A DNA stretch of 64,000 bases, from positions 24,071,033 to 24,135,032 of the forward strand of contig NC_067201.1 in assembly GCF_000699445.3 (NCBI RefSeq). The letters run 5' to 3'. Shown here piece after piece: positions 58,201 through 64,000 of this stretch; within the stretch, counting starts at the first letter, position 1, and every line of letters begins with the position of its first letter. The notes beneath the pieces were generated by a model that worked only from the letters and a program-made list of their open reading frames with translations, had not been told where the DNA came from and did not search any database. Source of the stretch: Schistosoma haematobium. Taxonomy: Eukaryota; Platyhelminthes; Trematoda; Strigeidida; Schistosomatidae. Both the position numbers and the translations under genes were made by a program.

Positions 58201-61200
58201 TCTTTTCCTAATTTCCTCTTCAGCTGGAATGTGGTTTGTCCTCTCCCACAGAATGGTGTTGTTGATGGTATCCGGCCAATGGATGTTAAGTATCTTGCGT
58301 AGACAACTATTTATAAATAGTTTTACCTTCTTGATAATGATTGTAGTAGTTCTCCAAGTTTCAGCTCCGTTCAGTGGAACTGACTTGACGTTCGTATTGA
58401 CAATTCTTACTTTGGTGTTGGTTGACAGTTGTTCTGAGTTCTATATGTTCTTCAGTTGTGGGAATGCTGCCCTTGCTTTGTCAATCCTCGCATTCACATC
58501 TGCATTCGATCATCCTTGTTCATGAATGTTGCTTTCTAGATATGTGAACGTTTCCACATTTTCCAGAGTTTCTCCATTATCAGCGCAAACTTCAGGTAGA
58601 AGTGAAGTGTTCGAATTTCTCCACATCATTTCTCCATAATATCGAGGTCTACAGGATAACCTGAAGTTTGTGCTGATGATGTCGTTTAGAAGAATTATGA
58701 AAGCTCCACGATCAAACCATCCACCTCAGAGAATAAAACTCCATTAAAATCATTCATCTGAGCTACAAATCTTCTCCATCATCTCAAGATCTATATTGAA
58801 TTATCTAAGAATGATTATTTCAAAACTGATTTGATTTATACTTCTAGTCGAATAAAGATCTGATATTATTTTCTATTAAATTATTGACTTAGAATTAATT
58901 CTGTTGACCTAGAAATGGATATTAATATTTGTAATTGACTACAGGATAAGTAGTTGTCCGTTATCCTTAAGTATATCTTTCATTATGGATAAATAATGAA
59001 GATTGAAGATTTGTTCAAGAATAAAGGACTAATGATAATTTTCTTCTTATAACTTCTCTATTCATTGTATTTCATATTTCATTGGTTTTTCTATTATTGA
59101 ACTATCTATTCAAACTTAATTCGATATGAATGTGTGTATGTGAGGTAGGTGGTTAACCGTGATAGTTTGGACCCCAATGACATGACCTTAGATGAACTGA
59201 AAAACAAATAATATAATAATAAAAGATTTTAAATTCACTTGGTATTGTTTTACTTGAATTTTCCCATTGATGATTAGGACTGTAATTGATCAGTCTATTT
59301 CTTATTGGCATATGTGCGTACTGTGCATATTGCCTCGATATTGCCTTACTGCACAAGCATTATAAGTAAAGATGGATATTGGCTAATAGTGGAATTCAGG
59401 ACTCACGTTTTGTTCTACTTGGGACTCATCAGCTGGATGTACTTGCATCTCCAAGTTGGTGTTCACTCCGGGACTCGAACCCAGTACCGTTCACTTCAAA
59501 TGTCATCGCGTTATCTATTTAGGTGCCGAATTCCAGAATGAACATCAACTCTGAGATGCAGGTACATCCGACTGACGAGTCCGGAGTGGGACGAAACGTG
59601 CGTTCTGGATTCCACTGCTATCCACTATCCATCTTTGCTTATAATGCTTGTACAGTAAGGTAATATCGAGGCGATCCGCGCAGTATGCATAAATGTCAAT
59701 AAGAGATAGACTGATCAATTGCGGTTCTAAAAATCAATGGGAAGATTCAAGTAAAACAATACCAAGTGAATTAAATTTCACCCGATTGCAAAAGCAAACG
59801 GCTATCAGGACTCAGTAGGTAAGTGGATAACGTGATGGCGTTTTAAGTGGACAGTACTGGGTTCGAGTCGTAGGAAAGATTTGAATTAATTAGAAAGAAA
59901 AATTTTTCTATTCACTTTTGTATTGGTTGTTTGAATCTTCCCATTGATGTTTAAAACTACAACGAATCATTCTCTTATTGACATATGGGTATCGTGTGCG
60001 AATTGTCTCGATATTGCTTTATTCAGTAGCTAAGTAGATAACGCGATAGCGTTTAGAAGTGTCCCACAATAGGACGAAACGGCCGTCCAGTGCTTCCAAG
60101 TTTTCCATGATGGTCTAGCTTCAATTGAATCATGATCTCAATCATTGGAATTACTATAATATCCACGAAAACCCTTCTGATATAAATAATAATAGTATTC
60201 TGTAAATCAGTTCCAAGAGTTATACTGTCTTCAATATTCTGCCGGCCATGTCATTATCATTATATATAAAGATTACTAATGACTATAATTTTTCTTACAT
60301 TTATGTATAAGTAGTGATTTTTGATAATTGGAAGTAGTTTGTGGAAAACCCTCCGCCTGTTTCGAATTATCTGGCATCTTAATGTAGGGTACATGATATT
60401 GAGTAACTTATAACAAAGGTCAATATATTATAATCTGATTTATAGGATTCAATCAGGATTAAAGGACTAAATAAACACGTCATTAGATGTTACTCAGTGA
60501 TTAACCAATTGCAAATATATCTTAGCCCTACATAAAGTTAGTCTCTGCCCAGATAGATCGGCAATAAAATCTCTGATTGTGAAGCTGGGTAACACGAGGT
60601 CAAGTCCTCCCAGGCTTATCAGTTTCCTTGAGTTTAGAAACACATCTTGGTGGTGAGTGTTGAATAGCACGAAACTTAGATCTTGATTTTGCAGTTGACT
60701 AACTCCAACGGCTATCTTACACGTTAACGTACTACACTCAATATCGAGTCACTTAGACTGGTAACCATATTGCAACTTAATCGATAGAATTCAATAAGCA
60801 CTAAAGGATTAGATAAAAATGAAATTGGTCACTACTTAATGGTCGACTAACTGTTTCATTAATGATTGAATATTGATCGGTAAAGTTAAATTGTGTTCAT
60901 TTATGATCTATGAATGAGTGGAAGATATTTAGGATTTCATAATTAGTAGTTCTATGAATATCATTTCAAGGGATATAAATCACTTTAGAATATGACTTTC
61001 AATTGAAGACTATATTTTATATTTTGAAACTAACTAGTTCTGTGTAAAGCACTCGAATGGTAGGACCTTTCTAAGTCTCAAATAAGAAGACAGAAGACAA
61101 GTGAAAAGAATGCAGTTCCAAAACAGTGTCAATTATGGTACAAAACTGTCAGATATTTATAGTTTTTTTAGTAAGAGTGAAATGATTATTATAGTCCTCC

Positions 61201-62326
61201 AATCAGCATACAGGAGGTTATTAGCATTGATCCAATACAGAAGCTATACCTGGGGATTGTAAAATACTCTTCCAAAAGATGATTGGATGGAATATCTTCA
61301 GCTCTTTCTGAACTTTTTAGAGCTTCCTTGAGTTCACCCGTTGGTCGTCCTCACAGTATAGAGTAATTGTAAAGGTGTCTTGCTAGCTTCTTACTTTTTT
61401 ACAGTTTCACTCCCTCCATGTCTGAAATGTATAAAGATGCATTTGATTATATTGACAAACTTTAACTATGTGAAAACATTGGAATTCTCTTGAAATTTTA
61501 TTTATTTATTAAAACACATAAACATTGGTACAAGGAGGCATCAATTACATATGCGTCACATAAATCATTCGATTTGTGTGAGGCCTGGGATACTGCTCGG
61601 GTACCCAAACCGAACCACGTGGTTTTCCTAAGGGGCCACACTCGGAGCCTTCAACCTGAGGGTTTAACCCACAAGGCAGTGGAGCAACGTTAGGAGATGC
61701 AGTCCCATGGTATCTGGTGATCAACGATTGGTTCATACTCCATTTGTTCCTTCAGGATCCTGGGGCTCATGCACACCATTGATTTGGAATGAGGGTTTTC
61801 CAACTCCCCTAGGTGGACTCTCCATGTCCACCAACTCAGTTAAGGTGCCGGACATTCTTTTTTCGTCCTCTCAATTTCGTAAACAACACCCTTGATGTGA
61901 GAAGGCAATAAGTAGGACTTCCCTGGCAGAGGCTATATACGCGTGGCCATGTGAGAGCATTTCAAGAAGAAGATCTGACTATTCCTACTCTCGGCCGTAT
62001 CAAAGAATTTGGGGCGCATCATTGTCTATGGAAAGAGGATCATTGAATTGTCAATATTACTTCAATGATCATTCATACAAAGAATGTAGAATTAATCAAT
62101 CTAAAAGGGTATCTTTTGAATATTTTACAATGTATTATTGTCATTTTAGTAGGTATTCAATTATATCATCATTCTATTATTATTTATTATTATTATTATA
62201 GGAATTAAATTGTACATGTCGTATTATGCATCAACGTGTTATGGAATTTTTAAGTCAAGTATCCGATGAAGAAGTAATTAATAATTTAATTCAAGTTAAT
62301 GATCATTTAACAAATACACTTTTACG
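43059..62326 (+). CDS. TOM1: TOM1-like VHS-GAT adaptor, 8 exons, 3' end outside the window
   Basis: Exons are 43059-43113, 43156-43240, 43278-43509, 43544-43678, 45383-45494, 49606-49878, 54611-54906 and 62202-62326. All introns are GT-AG and phase-consistent, giving 437 codons and 2 nt so far. Residues 8-165 are a VHS domain: [68 protein letters not shown] and LQKGVQFP. Residues about 345-437 are a GAT domain: [48 protein letters not shown] and [14 protein letters not shown]. The order and spacing match TOM1/TOM1L, cytosolic-endosomal adaptors that bind ubiquitinated cargo and Tollip/clathrin. A long Ser/Asn/His-rich linker (about 205-345) is unlike vertebrate TOM1. The clathrin-binding tail would lie beyond the window. 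GGA is less likely because the 5' sequence is TOM1-type. Confidence 0.95.
43865..44335 (+). repeat. H repeat, probable solo LTR (copy 1)
   Basis: Shares ATTTATAGTCAGACAAAATAA, a TCATATAAAAGCAGTCA TATA-like block and a GGGCTTGACATAGCA block with two other copies. It ends near GACACTACA. The layout (promoter-like TATA, CA end, no coding) suggests a solo LTR in TOM1 intron 4. Confidence 0.55.
44336..45382. other. TOM1 intron 4 remainder, nothing recognised
   Basis: No supported feature. Confidence 0.4.
45960..47335 (+). mobile_element. Possible LTR retroelement relic in TOM1 intron 5
   Basis: A primer-binding-site-like TTAGCGACGAGGAT lies at 46192-46205, immediately after a block that could end an LTR (CATAACA). 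It is followed by the frame 46398-46643 ([19 protein letters not shown]...) and broken frames with repeated Asn/Ser-rich segments. I could not recognise protease, RT or integrase motifs. The interpretation is weak. Confidence 0.35.
47337..47755 (-). repeat. A500 repeat in TOM1 intron 5
   Basis: Antisense copy with the (TTTA)n tail complement at the left. It stops at GAGAAGGCGGTGA, lacking about 100 bp of the head. Confidence 0.87.
48475..48964 (+). repeat. H repeat, probable solo LTR (copy 2)
   Basis: Same blocks as copy 1, including TTTATAGTCAGACAAAAATAA and GCTCATATAAAAATAGCCAA, ending AACACTATA. Confidence 0.55.
49128..49236. repeat. (CTT)n polypyrimidine tract
   Basis: A roughly 109-bp run of CTT with occasional CCT, about 370 bp upstream of TOM1 exon 6. 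The poly-Phe frame across it is not a gene. Confidence 0.97.
49392..49508 (+). repeat. T unit (about 115-bp repeat)
   Basis: Sense copy immediately upstream of TOM1 exon 6, with AGCGAGTTAGTTTTCCACGG and GCGGAGTTGA ends. Confidence 0.82.
50215..50400 (-). mobile_element. Degraded MITE-like element, family D
   Basis: Matches the middle of the D family (TTTTCATCATAAACTAACATC and TGTATGGATGACGG). The termini are decayed. Confidence 0.5.
50575..50950 (+). repeat. Degraded LINE family E 3' end
   Basis: Contains TAGACTACTTGGTTGGGATC, CTTAAATGACATGGCTC and the TGCTAATGTGGTATAGCAAC tail block. Confidence 0.65.
50951..51720. other. TOM1 intron 6 part, nothing recognised
   Basis: No supported feature. 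Confidence 0.4.
51721..52216 (+). repeat. H repeat, probable solo LTR (copy 3)
   Basis: The body 51845-52216 matches copies 1 and 2 and ends CTGACACTACA. The preceding GC-rich block at 51716-51790, beginning TGTTGGAGGCCCGTAG, is unique to this copy and may be the true LTR start or foreign. Confidence 0.55.
52430..52790 (+). repeat. Family B SINE, full-length
   Basis: The plus strand shows the whole unit: the 5' body with CTGGAGTTCTAGTCAGAAGC, a tRNA-like head with box A (CATCTCAGTGGTCTAG) and box B (CTGGGTTTAAATC), the hammerhead, and the body end GGTGGTCTACCTTCAATTGA. Confidence 0.87.
52687..52731 (+). ncRNA. Hammerhead ribozyme motif, family B
   Basis: CACTA, CTGAGGA (52692-52698), GTCC-CACAATA-GGAT, GAA, ACAGCCGT, C (52725), CAGTGC. 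The core is intact; the base pair next to the core in stem I is mismatched (A against C), and stem II closes with a G-U. Confidence 0.65.
52860..53115 (-). repeat. Family B SINE with partly deleted hammerhead
   Basis: Minus-strand copy with clear tRNA-like boxes (GCTCAGTGGTCTAATTGG and TTGATTCGAACC). An 8-base deletion removes the GGACGAAAC side of the core. It lies inverted relative to the copy 70 bp to its left. Confidence 0.82.
53413..53735 (+). repeat. L repeat, probable solo LTR (copy 1)
   Basis: Begins TGTGAGGACGACCCACGGGT, has a TATA-like ACTATAAATATCTG and a CTTTTCACTTGTCTTCTGTC tract. It recurs inverted at 61030-61360. The TG start, TATA box and lack of coding suggest a solo LTR. 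Confidence 0.55.
53770..54325 (+). pseudogene. RTE-like LINE 3' end
   Basis: Frames read [14 protein letters not shown], [19 protein letters not shown], [13 protein letters not shown] and the [16 protein letters not shown] terminus with GTAAGTAAGTAAG. It has several stops and frameshifts. Confidence 0.85.
54335..54430 (-). repeat. Sm-alpha-like hammerhead fragment
   Basis: The minus strand retains CTGAAGA, stem II GTCT-CAAGTA-GGAC and GAAAT, with ATC before the expected cleavage point. The stem I partner sequences no longer pair. It abuts the LINE terminus. Confidence 0.65.
54976..55496 (-). repeat. A500 repeat in TOM1 intron 7
   Basis: Full-length antisense copy from TTTATTTATTTGAACAC to GGGCATTTGAGGG. 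Confidence 0.88.
55713..56395 (+). repeat. Unclassified element with tandem subrepeats and a PBS-like motif
   Basis: Three imperfect 54-69-bp units (about 55746-55798, 55799-55866, 55867-55935) each contain CCAGACACC. The block continues to 56380 and is followed at 56381 by TGGTGCCGGGAT, which resembles a tRNA-complementary primer-binding site. It may be the LTR and 5' end of a retroelement. No coding was seen. Confidence 0.4.
56396..57334. other. TOM1 intron 7 part, nothing recognised
   Basis: No supported feature. Confidence 0.4.
57335..57475 (+). repeat. LINE family E 3' tail
   Basis: Contains CTTTCTTTTATATATTACCA, ATCTTGTTGTGTTAATGTGG and GGTCCTACGTTG. Only the 3' UTR is present. Confidence 0.75.
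57520..57650 (+). repeat. LINE family E-like 3' tail, divergent
   Basis: Resembles the 3' tail at 50810-50945 (CCGATTACTGCTTATACTC, GAAGTTCTGCGTTGTTACTG). Confidence 0.65.
57965..58575 (-). pseudogene. RTE-like LINE 3' fragment
   Basis: Minus-strand frames match the C-terminal half of the RTE-like ORF (YLGS-like region near 58530, then [14 protein letters not shown] and [13 protein letters not shown] sequence), with stops. The terminus is at TTACTTACTTAAGCC. Confidence 0.85.
58576..58790. repeat. Snap-back repeat family, second copy
   Basis: An inverted repeat pairs 58579-58597 (ATCAGCGCAAACTTCAGGT) with 58659-58677. It continues with GATCAAACCATCCACC, matching one arm of 17988-18092. Confidence 0.75.
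58791..59229. other. TOM1 intron 7 part, nothing recognised
   Basis: No supported feature. Confidence 0.4.
59230..59530 (-). repeat. Sm-alpha-like element, head-to-head left copy
   Basis: Minus-strand element with box B (GGGTTCGAGTCCC near 59475) and hammerhead region 59393-59450. CTGATGA is perfect and stem II is GTCC/GAAC, but the second core box is CAAAAC instead of CGAAAC. It lies head-to-head with the copy on its right. Confidence 0.85.
59527..59880 (+). repeat. Sm-alpha-like element, head-to-head right copy
   Basis: The plus-strand hammerhead region is followed by the body. A second tRNA-like head (GGACTCAGTAGGTAAGTGG, then TGGGTTCGAGTC) comes at 59816-59868, as expected at a tandem-unit junction. 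Confidence 0.85.
59560..59612 (+). ncRNA. Sm-alpha hammerhead ribozyme, intact core
   Basis: ATCCGA, CTGACGA, stem II GTCC-GGAGTG-GGAC, GAAAC, GTGCGTT, CTGGATT. Both core boxes and stem II are intact. Stem I has an A-C mismatch next to the core, and the cleavage triplet would be GUU. Confidence 0.72.
59925..60180 (+). repeat. Chimera of Sm-alpha pieces and family B
   Basis: 59930-60018 is antisense Sm-alpha. 60025-60058 is the sense Sm-alpha head (CTAAGTAGATAACGCGATAG). From 60061 the sequence is family B, starting exactly at stem II (GTCC-CACAATA-GGAC, GAAAC, GGCCGTC, CAGTGC) and running to 60180. The CTGAGGA box is missing, so this hammerhead is incomplete. Confidence 0.75.
60550..60830 (+). 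repeat. Candidate tRNA-headed SINE, family K (copy 2)
   Basis: Shares with 6420-6690 a B-box-like AGGTCAAGTCCT, then GGTGAGTGTTGAATAGCACG and AAAC, and a 3' block with TTGACTAACTCCAACGGC. The A-box is decayed. Confidence 0.45.
61030..61360 (-). repeat. L repeat, probable solo LTR (copy 2)
   Basis: Reverse complement of 53413-53735 at high similarity; its minus-strand start is TGTGAGGACGACCAACGGGT at 61360. Confidence 0.55.
61498..62018 (-). repeat. A500 repeat in TOM1 intron 7
   Basis: Full-length antisense copy, about 185 bp upstream of TOM1 exon 8. Confidence 0.88.
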
Positions 62327-62428
62327 GTTAGTTTATATGTATATAAATATAATTATTACGTAACTTATTCATTCATTGAGTATTATTTTATTAGTGTTGA
62401 ACCCCTTTTTCTGGTAAGCATTTTTTCG

Positions 62429-62540
62429 TTTAGCGAGTTAGTTTTCTACGGGATGGGGCCCGTTAACCCCCATGCCCAACCACCCTCCATTATTCGGGCT
62501 TGGGACCGGGAATAACACCAGAGGGGGTCGAGTTAGGACT
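62429..62540 (+). repeat. T unit (about 115-bp repeat)
   Basis: Sense copy about 100 bp after TOM1 exon 8, with AGCGAGTTAGTTTTCTACGG. It is followed at 62575 by a LINE family E 3' end, so T may belong to that element. Confidence 0.8.
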
Positions 62541-62574
62541 GTTTACTCTCACCCTTTCTCTTATTATATAAATA

Positions 62575-63095
62575 TTACGGAACATCTTCATCGACTGAGA
62601 TGGTTGGGCCACGTGTTACGTATGACTGAACACCGATTATCACGACGTGCAATGCTAACCGGTGTTGGAGATGGTTGGAAGAAAGTTAGGGGCGGCCAAA
62701 CCAAAACGTGGCATCAGTGCTTTAAGTCACTAGCTTCTAGTCTGAGCCATATTGGTAGATGCAGACTAATTGGTTGGTGTCCGCGTGACTATCGTAACCA
62801 ATGATTGGAGATCCTTGGTGACATGGCTCAGAATCTATCACAGTGGTGCAGGTGTATGCACTCACTGGTTTCCCTTAAACTAAGAGATTAAAATCGCTTC
62901 ATATCTTTCTTTCTACGTACTAATTCTTTCTTCCTGTACTATATCCTTATTGCAATCTTTCTTTTATACATTACCACCTCTGACTTAACTACTTTTATGA
63001 ATCCGGTGTTGACCTTGTTGTGTTAATGAGGTATGGTAACTTGGACCGATGCATATATGTGTCTGGTCCTACGTTGTAGCTGACTAACTGACTGA
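62575..63095 (+). pseudogene. LINE family E 3' end, best copy
   Basis: An open stretch to 62804 encodes RLRWLGHVLRMTEHRLSRRA, then TGVGDGWKKVRGGQTKTWHQ and GRCRLIGWCPRDYRNQ, the C-terminal end of an RT ORF. The 3' UTR follows, with the GTGTTAATGAGGTATGGTAA block and a GCTGACTAACTGACTGAC terminus. Confidence 0.82.
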
Positions 63096-63138
63096 CTACG
63101 CAACATATCCACTCGATGAATATTATTTCATTATTGCG

Positions 63139-63140
<2 letters not shown>

Positions 63141-63178
<38 letters not shown>
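63141..63178. repeat. (AT)n microsatellite
   Basis: About 19 AT repeats. Confidence 0.97.
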
Positions 63179-63181
<3 letters not shown>

Positions 63182-63423
63182 TGTAGAGCCAGAAGAACCC
63201 TTCCACTATGTGGGCACTTAAGACTGAATTGAATATAAATTTTTTCGCTCGATTAGTTTATATTTATCGTATGTTTAATTTTACTAAATATTTTCATATT
63301 AGTATTATATAGATTATAGTGTGTTATATTGAATGAATAAGAACGCTGTTGTATGATATATCCATGTATCTATTAATTCACTCATGTTGATAATAGGACC
63401 GATAACATTCTATGTATCAGTCC

Positions 63424-63935
63424 CCTCCCCAAATGATCTGATACGGCTGAAGGTGAGGAGAGTTAGCACTCCCTCTTGAAATGCTCTTACATGGTTACGC
63501 GTATACAGCTACTACTAGTGAAATCCTACTCACTGTCTTATCGTGTTGTTTACGAAATTATGAGGACGAAAAGCGAATGTCCGGTGCTTTAATGGGGGTT
63601 GGTGGATGTGGAGGATCCACCTAGGGAAGCTGGAAAACCCTCATTTCAAACCAATGGTGTACATGGGCTCCAGGATTCTGAAGGAGGAAATGGAGTATGA
63701 ACCAATCGTTTGTTATCAGCTGCCATGGGACTGCATCTCCTGATTTTGCTCCACTGCCTTGTGGATTAGACCTTTGGGTCAAAGGCTCCGGGTGTGGCCC
63801 ACTGAGAAAACCACGTGGTTCGGTCTGGACACCCGGTCAGTATCACAGCCCTCACACAAACCAAGTGAGTTGTGTGGCGCATATGTATTCGGTGCACCTT
63901 TGTACCAATATTTGTGTGTTCAAATAAATAAAATA
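63424..63935 (+). repeat. A500 repeat
   Basis: Full-length sense copy ending GTTCAAATAAATAAAATAC. It lies in the TOM1 intron after exon 8, or beyond. Confidence 0.88.
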
Positions 63936-64000
63936 CATAATAATAAATTCTATGTATCAACTGACATATCGACCAATGAATCACACTCGGGAAATAGACT

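Noticed and set aside
1..64000. CRISPR arrays, bacterial operons, phage genes
   Set aside because: No regularly spaced identical repeats with unique spacers and no prokaryotic gene structure; all coding evidence is spliced eukaryotic or retroelement.

Overview
This window is eukaryotic and almost certainly from a blood fluke (Schistosoma). The evidence is split genes with very short 5' introns (34-42 nt) followed by long 3' introns, an AT-rich background, schistosome-type non-LTR retrotransposons, and many copies of the Sm-alpha repeat, the SINE-like schistosome element that carries a hammerhead ribozyme. No bacterial, viral, rRNA or functional tRNA gene was seen.

Three host genes can be reconstructed exon by exon with consistent splice phase. 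DPH2 (plus strand, 2374-7107, 5 exons, 529 aa) is the diphthamide-synthesis [4Fe-4S] partner protein. UPRT (minus strand, 35999-29034, 7 exons, 248 aa) is a uracil-phosphoribosyltransferase homologue that has lost the uracil-binding signature, as in vertebrates. A TOM1-type VHS-GAT trafficking adaptor (plus strand, from 43059, 8 exons seen, last at 62202-62326) runs off the right edge. A fourth, unnamed candidate is a small single-pass membrane protein whose first exon is 11058-11232; possible downstream exons lie at 17729 and/or 25457.

Region by region: 1-2.3 kb is retroelement debris. 2.4-7.1 kb is DPH2 with repeats in every long intron. 7.4-28.6 kb is a repeat-dense interval of RTE-like LINE pieces, a 0.5-kb repeat ('A500'), MITEs, Sm-alpha, and a tRNA-headed SINE ('family B'). 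29-36 kb is UPRT, with another LINE relic in an intron. 37.1-41.2 kb is a nearly complete but mutated CR1-like LINE between the divergent UPRT and TOM1 genes. 43-64 kb is TOM1, whose introns grow from 34 nt to 7.3 kb as they absorb LTR, LINE and SINE copies.

The three named genes act in separate pathways (translation-factor modification, pyrimidine salvage family, endosomal sorting) and show no sign of co-regulation. The most interesting signal is in the repeats. Besides Sm-alpha, a second tRNA-headed family (B) carries a hammerhead core in about a dozen copies. Six copies keep both core boxes with a pairable stem II, one copy shows a compensatory change in the palindromic stem III, and the copies bear traces of head-to-tail multimers. 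A possible third hammerhead-like family is represented by two decayed copies. All family names other than Sm-alpha are local labels.
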